Assembly (NCBI GenBank): GCA_003194525.1
Contig: NBIV01000328.1
Coordinates: forward strand, 1-64,000
Direction: 5' to 3'
Origin: Gracilariopsis chorda
Lineage: Eukaryota > Rhodophyta > Florideophyceae > Gracilariales > Gracilariaceae
Length of the DNA stretch: 64,000 nucleotides
The translations under genes and the position numbers were made by a program. Below the pieces are notes generated by a model that made no database searches, was not told the DNA's origin, and saw only the letters and a program-made list of their open reading frames with translations. This document shows, piece by piece, positions 54,672 to 64,000 of this stretch; the stretch's first letter is position 1; each line of letters begins with the position of its first letter.

Positions 54672-56321
54672 ATGGAAGTGCCCCAGCTAGAAAATGTGGA
54701 TATCGCAGTCATCGGAGCCGGTGCGGCAGGTCTGTATTGCACTTATCGCCTACTGACGGGATTGGACGTAGATGGTAATCCCAAAAACGTCAGCGTTGCA
54801 GTATACGAAGCCAGGCAACGAATAGGAGGTCGAATCAACTCAGTTAAGCTCCACCGCAACTCCGACGCTGTGGAACTCGGTGCAATGCGGTACTTACCAA
54901 ATCAGAAAATAATCAACTCTCTGGTGGAGAATGTCATTGCAAAGGCTACGGACGCTGCCGCCACTGACTTCGAATTCGATAGCTTCTATCACGAAGACGG
55001 CCATTGCCTTCGAAGGCCCCTCAGTTTTGAAGCAACGGAAAGCACTACACAATGTACTAGTTCTAAGAATGGCAGCAGATGGGTAGGAAAGTCTATTGAC
55101 GGTATACTGGAAACGGTTGTATCTGATGTATTGATGGCGGACGGATTCTCCCTTCAAGAATTGAGAAACGATCCTTCTAAGAGCCACCAAAAATGGAACG
55201 AGATGACCCAGACGCTGACCTACAGATTTACTGGGCCTTATGAGAACTGGTTATTGAACAATATGTCCCTCGACCAAGTTCTTCGTGACCAACTGGATAA
55301 AGAGACTTACGAATTCGTTCGGCGCTATGATGCTTACGATTCAACGTACTACTCTTCTGCTTGTTATGGCTTTGAAGTGTGTGTTGAAGACTTCACCCAC
55401 AATACAAAATATCGTACGGTTAAAGGCGGTCTTGGAATTGCAATGCGCTATTTGGAAGACGAGATCACGAGAGTAGGGGGTAAAGTTTGCCGCGGACACA
55501 AGCTGCATGCTTTTGTGAAGAACAGGACAGGGGCGTCAGGATATAAGCTTATTCTTGATATCGCCCCAAGAAACACCAGGCGAGAAGTTTTCGCCCAAAA
55601 CGTAATTCTCTGCATCCCTCCACGGGGCATCGAACTCTTGGACCCTTCTTCGCATCTTTTTGCGAAAGATTCCTCCAGAAACGGGTTCCTAAGGAACGCT
55701 TTGGATAGCGTGCGACGCATTCCAGGGATAAAGCTGTACCTTTTATTCAAGGAGCCTTGGTGGAAGAATAGTCTTGGGCGAAAGGCAAGAACAGTCACAG
55801 ATCTTCCGATTCGACAAAGTTTTTACTTACCTTCTGAAGAAAAATTCGGCCTATCAACTGTTTTGGCAAGCTATGTAGATATGGACACCTGCAGCTGGTG
55901 GCAGAACTGGCAAGCCAAAGCCGACGATGGAAACGGAAATAAAAGAAGTCGAGCATACCAATCAAGTGCAGTACGATGCCAAGAGCAAGGTTATGAGCCA
56001 GCAAACTCGTTTGTGGTTGAGGAGCTGATAGCACAATTGCAGCAAGTACACTCGGAGGGTGTTGATGTGTCGCGACCGGTAATGGCAGTGTACGTAGATT
56101 GGTCTTGGAAACCTGGAGCCAAAGGTTGGGAAGTAGCTCCATTCACAAGGAGGCCATTTTTGGATGAGAATATCTTTATCGCAGGAGAAGCGTATTCGGA
56201 TCGCCATGGCTGGATTGAAGGAGCATTTTGTTCGGCAGAACTTGTCATCCGTGAATGGTTTTCAATGCGAGCCCCAGAGTGGTTAGACGAAGAAGAAGAG
56301 CCGTACTACCTGGGCTGGTAG
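54672..56321 (+). CDS. Flavin-containing amine oxidase / L-amino-acid oxidase-like protein
   Basis: 549 residues from ATG 54672 (open upstream only to a GTG at 54624). FAD-dependent oxidases of this family deaminate amines or amino acids, releasing H2O2. Seen: NVDIAVIGAGAAGLYC (Rossmann GxGxxG) near the N-terminus, VAVYEARQRIGGRINS (FAD ribose Glu and the RxGGR motif), AVELGAMRYLP (substrate/FAD region), TVKGGLGIAMRYLEDE, and the C-terminal FAD motif NIFIAGEAYSDRHGWIEGAF. Single exon. The ELGAMRY block is closer to L-amino-acid oxidases and related monooxygenases than to mitochondrial MAO; the substrate is uncertain. No clear signal peptide. Confidence 0.85.
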   Translation: MEVPQLENVDIAVIGAGAAGLYCTYRLLTGLDVDGNPKNVSVAVYEARQRIGGRINSVKLHRNSDAVELGAMRYLPNQKIINSLVENVIAKATDAAATDFEFDSFYHEDGHCLRRPLSFEATESTTQCTSSKNGSRWVGKSIDGILETVVSDVLMADGFSLQELRNDPSKSHQKWNEMTQTLTYRFTGPYENWLLNNMSLDQVLRDQLDKETYEFVRRYDAYDSTYYSSACYGFEVCVEDFTHNTKYRTVKGGLGIAMRYLEDEITRVGGKVCRGHKLHAFVKNRTGASGYKLILDIAPRNTRREVFAQNVILCIPPRGIELLDPSSHLFAKDSSRNGFLRNALDSVRRIPGIKLYLLFKEPWWKNSLGRKARTVTDLPIRQSFYLPSEEKFGLSTVLASYVDMDTCSWWQNWQAKADDGNGNKRSRAYQSSAVRCQEQGYEPANSFVVEELIAQLQQVHSEGVDVSRPVMAVYVDWSWKPGAKGWEVAPFTRRPFLDENIFIAGEAYSDRHGWIEGAFCSAELVIREWFSMRAPEWLDEEEEPYYLGW

Positions 56322-57159
56322 ACATACGATGAAAGCGCAGGTATTTGAATTCGGAATTGATCGCGTATATTGCCGTCTCCTTGGACGAATGACGTTCTCC
56401 ATTTCGATTAAATGCGCTTGTGCAATAGTATAAAGAATTTATGCTTACTTTGTGAGAATACTGGGCGACTCCGAAAAACACAAAGACACACAATTTGTGT
56501 GTGCACATTGGAGGCCAAACGGTCGTATTTGTGTGTACACAAACGGCACATTTGGTCGCCGTTCGACCACGGATGTAATTGGGTGCACGTGCGCACAAAC
56601 TCACCTACCCTTGGTACTGGCCATGGCTTCCACGGCGTCCACCAACTCTCCGCGCCTCTCCCACTTCGTACCCGCACATCACAGCGACTTTTTCTGCAAG
56701 GGTTCCCACCCAAACCTCTACCTTTGACCTAGGCTTCAGTTTGCTATTGCGCTGTGCTTTCGCTTCTTTCTTCGCATTGCTTTTAAAATCAAGGCCTCCG
56801 CGATTACAAACGAACTATCCTCCTCACCACCTCGCTTTTTTGGTAGTAAGCCACTACCGTGTGAAGAGATAAGAGATCGTAGAACAAGAGTTTTCAACGA
56901 GAACCACACCTTTTGTCAACCGGCACAGCGCGCTGATACAAGATCAGATTCTTGTGACGCAACGACTACATTTCGCAGTGGCAAACTATCTCTACACTGC
57001 ATTTAACAATCAAACTGCTGCAGTTTTGGGATAGGTGCAACGGTTTTTGGGGTTCACGATTTGTTTGTACTGCAGTCTCCAAGCGATTTGAGCGGCCATT
57101 CCAGACATACAAAAACACATTTTGTTACTTGTTACCTTAACATGTGCACACTTGTGCTT

Positions 57160-58128
57160 GCAGCCATCTGCAATGCAAAAGGAACGGTTTGAAGACTTTA
57201 GTGGAGAAATGACACTACCTCAATCATCAGAGTTGCATGCTTTTGGTGAGCAAGCAACGAATTCAGGATCATTACCACCGTACAGAACACTTGATCAGAG
57301 CAGCATGTTCCTGAATCGCCCTTCTGCGTCTTTGAAACGTTCTGTGGTCACCGATGTAACTACAGTATACCAAAGTGGTTCTCATCGGAAACTGTAAGCA
57401 AAATTGCACTACGAAAATCCGTTTGCAAATCAAAGCAAAGGAAAAACGGTACTGCATCTCCACAAACTGTTCGAAAGAAACAGTGCGGAAATGTTACAAG
57501 AAAAGGAAGCACTGGGGTTGGCAAAGGAGCTACATTTACAGAACCTGAATTTAACAGTTTGCTGGACGTACTTGAAACCAATTTACCGCTTGGCGGCAAA
57601 GGGTGGGACGCTGTAACAGACCTACACAAGGCCAAGTTTCTAAATGAAAATTGTACAACCGATTCGTCGAGAAGAAAATTTGCATCTCTGTACCGTAGAA
57701 ATGCTCCGACTGGAGACCCAACAATTCCCGAGACCGTATTGCGAGCGAAGAAAATTAGGAGGGGTATGAAAGGGTGAGTTGATTTGGGGGACGATCATGA
57801 TAGCGGTGTAGAATGGGTGTTTTCTGGAGATGAGGAAAGACAGCACACTGAAGAAATTGTACCTGAGGATCATTACTTTCCTCCCACTGGAGAAATAGAT
57901 GCAGTACCCATTGTAGGATCGGACACACCAAGCAGTACGATCCCTTTTTTTCCCATTACTAATGAACGACCAAAGCGGCATGTCAGAGAGGAGGCAGACA
58001 TCATGGAATTACTCAAAGCATCCGTTTTGCAGGACAGAGAGTTTCGCATGGCCGAAAGGGAACGTTTGCAGGTAGAAATGGAGTATAACAAGGCGCGAAG
58101 GATGGAAGAGGCGATGCTACGTAAATAA
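57160..58128 (+). pseudogene. Harbinger-type Myb/SANT-like DNA-binding protein (DUF6818-like)
   Basis: Accessory protein that recruits the transposase to the ends and the nucleus. The conserved part is at about 57525-57770: FTEPEFNSLLDVLETNLPLG, GKGWDAVTDLH, SSRRKFASLYRRNAPTGDP and PETVLRAKKIR, the Myb-like pattern with spaced Trp/Phe. Upstream in the same frame is a basic region (KKQCGNVTRKG). Further upstream the open frame is different, so either a frameshift or an intron lies near 57390-57420. An in-frame TGA (57775-57777) separates an acidic, then coiled-coil C-terminal part (57784-58128; ERPKRHVREEADIMELL, MAERERLQVEMEYNKARRME). Confidence 0.65.
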
Positions 58129-58491
58129 CAACTTGAAGAGGAATGAAAAGCTCGTCAGGAAGACAAGGATCAAGCTTGCAGGGAACGTGACGAGAACTGT
58201 CGACATCTAAAGTCATTCATGCAAATGTTTATAATTTTTATATCCAAAGGCCATACTGATGCTAACAAAGATACGGAAAGTCTCCCGCACTAGTTAACAT
58301 TGTAAACTGGAGTTGACCTCAACACTGAAGAAGGGCGTAAAAGTGTGCAGTATTTGGTTGATGTTGACAAGACGTGTGCGAACATTGAAGAGTCGAACGA
58401 CTAAGTTGAGAATCAGTTTATGCTCTCCCCGTTCTTCACACACAAAATTCTCGTTTAAACAAGGAAATGATCCCTGAAAAGCCTTTATCCC

Positions 58492-59451
58492 TCACTGTGA
58501 AGCTTTTCTCACAGATCTCGCCTGGCTTGACTTCAATAATTCAGTTCTGCTGTTTGTCATCGGCAGCAGTTGCGCAGACTTTACCAGAAATGGATAGTCA
58601 CCTTCACTGAATGCTGAATCGACAACACATGTAGCACCACAATAGTTGTACACCCGTTCAAGTTTTTCATATATCTTACCCCATTCTGCGATGATGGAGT
58701 CATGCATAGATCCAGGTTCATTAAAAGCTGTGGCAATGACCACTCCAGCAGGGAAAAAGACAAAAACATTTCCTTCATATTGATCGTGATTCCACTCATT
58801 GTAGAACATATTTTTTATGACTGCATGGCCACTTTGCTGCAAATAAAGCTTCAAACCATCTGCCATGGCATAGAAGTCGTCAAGGAGTGAATACTTCTCT
58901 TGAATCACATTACCGTATTGATCAACCTCCAAAGCCGTCGGCATGCGTATCTTCGCATTATTATCTTTTCGCAGGCCTCTTAGAAGAATTCTTCTTCCAA
59001 ACGGTAAAAACATTGAGCACAAAGAGGAACTTATTCCGAATATCATGCACAAAATCACATTTGAGCACCTGGTGCGATACCATGATAGAGTTAGAGCTAA
59101 AAATTGGGTAGCATTGAGAGAACGAGGGCGAACACAGAATTTTGCTCTTGATCTAACAACACGAATGTTTCCATCTCTGCTATAAGGCGTGTAGCTCTCC
59201 TAAACAGGCTGGAAAGATGAAAGAAGATACAAAAATGTTCTGTGGTCAAAGCCACAAGATGTTATCAGCGATTGGTCGCATCCTGATCCATACAATACAT
59301 TGAACGCAGAACATGAAGGGTGTTGTAAGGACCTACGAGTAATGCGTTGGTCACGACGGCATCGAGCATTTAGCGTTATGAGTTTTCGAAATTGCATTCC
59401 GGTTTTGGATATGCAGCGTTGTTGGTGTATTAACATCAGGAAAGGCATCAC
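58492..59451 (-). pseudogene. PIF/Harbinger-type transposase (DDE_Tnp_4-like)
   Basis: The N-terminal part at 59451-59200 has SAFNVLYGSGCDQSLITSCG and FDHRTFLYLLSSF. After frame breaks, the main part (59058-58492) has IFGISSSLCSMFLPFGRRIL, AKIRMPTALEVDQYGNVI, MADGLKLYLQQ (first catalytic Asp block, family MDG), MFYNEWNHDQYEGNVFVFFP, NEPGSMHDSIIAEWGKIYEK (second Asp) and CVVDSAFSEGDYPFLVKSAQ (third acidic position). This order matches DDE_Tnp_4 of PIF/Harbinger elements. Several breaks around 59060-59200 and the MDG-to-ADG change indicate a dead copy. Confidence 0.82.
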
Positions 59452-59921
59452 ATTGAAAACAACGTGTTTGAAGTTGGTTTCAATCTCAGTCTGTGTGTAA
59501 AGTGAATGAAGACGACGACGGTCTGATTACGTAGATGGTGCAAGCACGGTGCTTTGTGCCTTGGAGATGAAGGAAGGTGTCTTTGTGTTTTTCGCACATG
59601 AATGGTATGCACATTACGCAAAGGAACAAAAACTGAGTAATATGTGTCTGTACACATTTTATGTTTTTCGGAGTCACCCACTGTACACGCAGGCATACAG
59701 TTCTGGTAGGTGCAGTTACCTTACTTCTGATTGGTGCAAACTTCAACCATTTTAGTAAGTTTTGTGATTAATACTAGCCGCCCCCAGTGTAACAATCGCA
59801 TCCAAGGATACGTGTACGTGTGGCTGTCGAGTCCGGCGCTGTGAGCGCTTCACACTGTGAGGTTTTTAGCTCGCCCTGCGCACTGTTGGACTTGTGCGTC
59901 TTTTGCCCAAATACATGCTTT

Positions 59922-60006
59922 GTGAGACGACTGGGCTACAAAAGTGTCCTGCCAGACACTGATGCGAGCTTGTCCAGCGATACTTGTAGTGCACTTCCAC
60001 GAGCGT
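59922..60006 (-). repeat. Dispersed repeat, copy 2
   Basis: On the minus strand: AAGTATCGCTGGACAAGCTC, GCATCAGTGTCTGGCAGG and then TAGCCCAGTCGTCTCACA. The last resembles a tRNA A box (TRGCNNAGYNG). Confidence 0.7.
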
Positions 60007-60199
60007 AGGCAGAACCGAGTTTGAATGAACGAATCAGCTTGTAGTGAGCTCCCACACTCCCCGGTCAAACTCGGTGGAGTCGAAGCGAAGCGTATGTAAC
60101 TTTTTGAAGACGTGCAGATGTGTAGGTGTGATTGTAGTGTATACGTGTAATACTCCACCGTGATCGATGCGATTTTGTGCGACCAAAACGTGCGGAGCA

Positions 60200-60345
60200 G
60201 AGCCCATGGCGACTGGTGAGAATCGAACCGTGTAACAAAGCGGCAGCGATGAGGGTTTATAACCTGTGAGACGACTGGGGTACAATAATTTCTGGCCAGA
60301 CCCCGATGCAAGCTTGTCCAGCGATATTTGTGGTGAGCTCTCACA
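60200..60345 (-). repeat. Dispersed repeat, copy 3, with tRNA-like A and B boxes (SINE candidate)
   Basis: The minus strand from 60345 has ATATCGCTGGACAAGCTTGC, TCTGGCCAG and TACCCCAGTCG (A-box-like, 60272-60282). About 43 nt later comes GGTTCGATTCT (60219-60229), a near-perfect RNA polymerase III B box. The T-arm and acceptor do not fold, so it is not a tRNA gene. A tRNA-derived SINE is the likeliest explanation. Confidence 0.45.
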
Positions 60346-61651
60346 TGCTGCATGTTCTTATTCTTCACTCTTAAGTAATAAAACTCGGAACGAGAGAATG
60401 TGTAGCGAGAGCAGGGAAGCACGTAGTTTCGGTGTAAACTGCCGCATCCGGCTCTGTGAGTGTCCATCTGTGGTTGTAAGCCGCATTTGCTTTGGCGATT
60501 CCGTTTCTATAATTACTTTCAAAACAAGCTGTACGTTGAAAACAGTAGACGCACTGCAAGCGGATGACACAAGCTCGTCAATAGCACGTTCTCATTCATC
60601 GCCGCTGAGACTAAAGATTGGGTTTTTTGAAACTCTCGCTGTTCGAATTCGTGAACTGACAAAAAAAAGTCTGGAGATATTGTTTTTGTGCGTGTACAAC
60701 AGGTGGTGAAGTTTTTAAGGCCGAAATGGGCCTTTATCTCAGTATATGATAGAGACAAGAGCAGGCCAAATAATCACTTCCAACAGGGAAGTGAATGGTT
60801 CGCGATATTAGGGGTGATGGCCATGCTCAAAATATCTTCACATCAGCGCTGATCTGGATCAAGCAGTGAAGCAGCAGAACTACAGAGCAACAGCTGCGAG
60901 CGGCGTATGCACGACGCATGCTCAGCACAGATTTTGCACGGCGCATCGCCTTAGCGAGCAACTGCAGAAATAAAGCACTGCAGTCAGCATGCGTATTGAT
61001 AAGCAGAGGCATACCGATGGTGCTAGTCATTTTTTCGAGGGTGGGAAGTGTCGTGGTTTGGTGGGCGTCAGTGATATTCATTTCTTACTTGATGACGTTC
61101 GCCAGCTCACTACATTCTTTCAGGACTTAGCCTACAAGGTATTTTATAAGGCAACTAAAGGCACCGTTTGCACATAATGATTTTTACAACAACATTTGAC
61201 TTTAGTACGAAGCTAAGATACCTAAAAAACGGTGCGAAGCATCAGCCAGTGCTCTAGTACAAAGCCTGGAAGCAAGAGTGCACCTAAAGGTGTTCGGGAT
61301 CCTTCCTCGTTAGAGGTAATCCCCGTTGAGTAGAGCCCTCCCAGAGGTGGCACGATTATGTCGGGTTTTAAGGCTGAATCTAACCGTCGCGAGCTGCGCA
61401 GGTAGGTTGAGACAAGAATCAGGTACCCGCAGGAGAGGTGTGTGAGGGTGTTCGTCCTTTAGAGAGGTCTGGTTTCCACGTTAGTGGCACGCACAAACAC
61501 AAGCCGTGGGTAGCAAAAAAGCCACCCTGTAAAGCAAAAGAAAAGGGGAAGCTGATTTACCAGTGTCGTGACGAAGACTAACGAAAATTCCTGTAAGTAA
61601 ACCCTATAAAAGGCGAAAACCAAGACAGTTGGAGAAAGAAACCGAATACGA
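60346..61651. other. Gene-poor stretch before the satellite
   Basis: Short frames only (60519-60758, 60827-61081), with no recognised product. No repeat identified. Confidence 0.45.
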
Positions 61652-64000
61652 GCATTGAAAGAATGTTAAACTGCTTTGTGCCGTTATTCTACTTGTTTGG
61701 CCACACCAGCGAGCAACAACACTGCAAACGCTGCCGGTAGTCGCATTCATGGCGCCGACAGCATGAGTGGACATGGGCGAGGGAATTTCCGATTTTCATA
61801 GGTAGTTGGCTGTAAGAAAGAAGCAGCCGAGCACGGTTTGTGAGGGCGTAGGCTGAACAAGTAGATGGAGAAGTAAGGTGGGCGTGCCGTTTGAGTGGAC
61901 ATGCAGCGACACCCGCCACCGACGAGGGTGAATTGGATTTGGGCGTATTGGTGTCCGAGCAGGTGGTCGGTGAGCTCCATGAGCATTGGGAGAACGTTAA
62001 AGTGCTTTGTGCCGTTATTCTACTTGTTTGGCAACACCAGAGAGCAACAACACTACAAACGCTGCCGGTAGTCGCATTCATGGCGCCGGCAGCATGAGTG
62101 GACATGGGCGAGGGAATTTCCGATTTTCATAGGTAGTTGGCTGTAAGATAGAAGCAGCCAAGCAAGATATGTGAGGGCGTAGGCTTTACAAGTAGATGGA
62201 GAAGTAAGGTGGGCGTGCCGTTTGAGTGGACACGCAGCGACACCCGCCACCGACGAGGGTGAATTGGATTTGGGCGTATTGGTTTTCGAGCAGGTGGTCG
62301 GTGAGCTCCATGAGCATTGGGAGAACGTTAAAGTGCTTTGTGCCGTTATTCTACTTGTTTGGCAACACCAGAGAGCAACAACACTGCAAACGCTGCAGGT
62401 AGTCGCATTCATGGCGCCGGCAGCATGAGTGGACATGGGCGAGGGAATTTCCGATTTTCATAGGTAGTTGGCTGTAAGATAGAAGCAGCCAAGCAAGATA
62501 TGTGAGGGCGTAGGCTTTACAAGTAGATGGAGAAGTAAGGTGGGCGTGCTGTTTGAGTGGAAACGCAGCGACACCCGCCACCGACGAGGGTGAATTGGAT
62601 TTGGGCGTATTGGTGTCCGAGCAGGTGGTCGGTGAGCTCCATGAGCATTGGGAGAACGTTAAAGTGCTTTGTGCCGTTATTCTACTTGTTTGGCAACACC
62701 AGAGAGCAACAACACTACAAATGCTGCCGGTAGTCGCATTCATGGCGCCGGCAGCATGAGTGGACATGGGCGAGGGAATTTCCGATTTTCATAGGTAGTT
62801 GGCTGTAAGATAGAAGCAGCCAAGCAAGATATGTGAGGGCGTAGGCTTTACAAGTAGATGGAGAAGTAAGGTGGGCGTGCCGTTTGAGTGGACACGCAGC
62901 GACACCCGCCACCGACGAGGGTGAATTGGATTTGGGCGTATTGGTTTTCGAGCAGGTGGTCGGTGAGCTCCATGAGCATTGGGAGAACGTTAAAGTGCTT
63001 TGTGCCGTTATTCTACTTGTTTGGCAACACCAGAGAGCAACAACACTGCAAACGCTGCCGGTAGTCGCATTCATGGCGCCGGCAGCATGAGTGGACATGG
63101 GCGAGGGAATTTCCGATTTTCATAGGTAGTTGGCTGTAAGATAGAAGCAGCCAAGCAAGATATGTGAGGGCGTAGGCTTTACAAGTAGATGGAGAAGTAA
63201 GGTGGGCGTGCTGTTTGAGTGGAAACGCAGCGACACCCGCCACCGACGAGGGTGAATTGGATTTGGGCGTATTGGTGTCCGAGCAGGTGGTCGGTGAGCT
63301 CCATGAGCATTGGGAGAACGTTAAAGTGCTTTGTGCCGTTATTCTACTTGTTTGGCAACACCAGAGAGCAACAACACTACAAATGCTGCCGGTAGTCGCA
63401 TTCATGGCGCCGGCAGCATGAGTGGACATGGGCGAGGGAATTTCCGATTTTCATAGGTAGTTGGCTGTAAGATAGAAGCAGCCAAGCAAGATATGTGAGG
63501 GCGTAGGCTTTACAAGTAGATGGAGAAGTAAGGTGGGCGTGCCGTTTGAGTGGACACGCAGCGACACCCGCCACCGACGAGGGTGAATTGGATTTGGGCG
63601 TATTGGTTTTCGAGCAGGTGGTCGGTGAGCTCCATGAGCATTGGGAGAACGTTAAAGTGCTTTGTGCCGTTATTCTACTTGTTTGGCAACACCAGAGAGC
63701 AACAACACTGCAAACGCTGCCGGTAGTCGCATTCATGGCGCCGGCAGCATGAGTGGACATGGGCGAGGGAATTTCCGATTTTCATAGGTAGTTGGCTGTA
63801 AGATAGAAGCAGCCAAGCAAGATATGTGAGGCCGTAGGCTTTACAAGTAGATGGAGAAGTAAGGTGGGCGTGCCGTTTGAGTGGACACGCAGCGACACCC
63901 GCCACCGACGAGGGTGAATTGGATTTGGGCGTATTGGTTTTCGAGCAGGTGGTCGGTGAGCTCCATGAGCATTAGGAGAACGTTAAAGTGCTTTGTGCCG
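61652..64000. repeat. 331-bp satellite array, about 7 units, running past the window
   Basis: Landmarks such as the start of the TTTGAGTGGACACGCAGCGA block recur every 331 bp (for example at 61891, 62222, 62553, 62884, 63215 and 63546 for the same start codon). Alternate units share variants: GTGTCCGAG in units 1, 3 and 5; GTTTTCGAG in units 2, 4 and 6; CTGTTTGAGTGGAAAC in units 3 and 5. This gives a 662-bp dimeric higher-order repeat. Unit 7 repeats the even-type variant and breaks the alternation. Since 331 is not a multiple of 3, the open frames on both strands are by-products. Confidence 0.95.

Larger units (their letters stand above)
56463..59679. mobile_element. PIF/Harbinger-type transposon (degenerate)
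   Basis: 3,217 bp. Ends are inverted repeats GGGCGACTCCGAAAAACACAAA (56463-) and GGGTGACTCCGAAAAACATAAA read inward from 59679 (2 mismatches in 22). A 3-bp duplication ACT flanks it (56460-56462 and 59680-59682). PIF/Harbinger elements make 3-bp duplications and carry two genes, a Myb-like DNA-binding protein and a DDE transposase; both are here, convergent. Both genes are broken. Confidence 0.85.

Noticed and set aside
50792-54672. An operon or biosynthetic cluster of the SET, dehydrogenase and oxidase genes
   Set aside because: Orientations differ, spacing is about 1.1-1.2 kb, and the functions do not form a pathway. In a eukaryote, proximity alone is weak evidence.
60215-60290. A tRNA gene on the minus strand
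   Set aside because: The B box is good, but T-arm bases beside it do not pair and no acceptor stem can be formed.
61652-64000. Repeated ORFs of 68 to 138 codons on both strands in the satellite
   Set aside because: They recur only because the 331-bp unit repeats. Both strands are open at once, the period is not a multiple of three, and no protein motif is visible.
61652-64000. CRISPR-like array
   Set aside because: The repeat is 331 bp with no unique spacers and the context is eukaryotic. It is a satellite.

Overview
Eukaryotic nuclear DNA, dominated by mobile elements, with three short intron-free host-type genes. Every recognisable element is eukaryotic: Helitrons, pogo/Tigger-type and PIF/Harbinger transposons, a hAT-type MITE, and Ty3/gypsy retrotransposons including chromoviruses. 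The host-type genes are single-exon and separated by transposon-rich DNA. A red alga fits this best; an oomycete or other protist is possible. The taxonomic guess is inference, because no rRNA or organelle marker is present.

Layout. (1) 1-18054 is a head-to-tail array of three Helitron units on the + strand. Each has a Rep (HUH) region and a Pif1-type helicase region. All are broken; unit 2 (5400-10816) is the least damaged. The array ends at a textbook Helitron 3' terminus: a hairpin, 10 nt, CTAA, then T. Spacers between units carry conserved palindromes and a conserved, probably structured block. (2) 18055-20165 holds hairpin repeats and a + strand pogo-type transposase remnant. (3) 20166-34279 is a minus-strand pogo-type transposon split by an 11.2-kb chromovirus (22147-33319). 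Removing the insertion and one 5-bp target duplication restores the transposase reading frame. The chromovirus has ~855-bp LTRs, degraded gag-pol with a C-terminal chromodomain, and an unusual ~580-codon antisense ORF between pol and the 3' LTR. (4) 34280-39517 is relic DNA with a gag-type zinc knuckle and an integrase-chromodomain fragment. (5) 39518-45659 is a younger minus-strand Ty3/gypsy element with 466-bp LTRs (8 differences) and an intact ~1,528-codon gag-pol ORF. (6) 45660-56330 is the host-type segment: a SET-domain protein (-), a GhrA-like 2-hydroxyacid dehydrogenase (-) and a flavin amine/L-amino-acid oxidase (+). It also holds two hAT-type MITEs and a 29-bp-stem hairpin near the SET gene. 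(7) 56463-59679 is a degenerate PIF/Harbinger element with convergent Myb-like and transposase genes, 22-bp TIRs and an ACT duplication. (8) 59900-60345 has dispersed repeats, one with tRNA-like A and B boxes. (9) 61652-64000 is a 331-bp satellite with a 662-bp dimeric higher-order pattern, running off the window.

How it fits together. The three host-type genes do not form an obvious pathway; two are redox enzymes and one is a putative methyltransferase. The window mainly records transposition history. The most unusual items are the antisense ORF in the chromovirus, the tandem Helitron array with a signature of exchange between units, and the possibly still competent Ty3/gypsy element.
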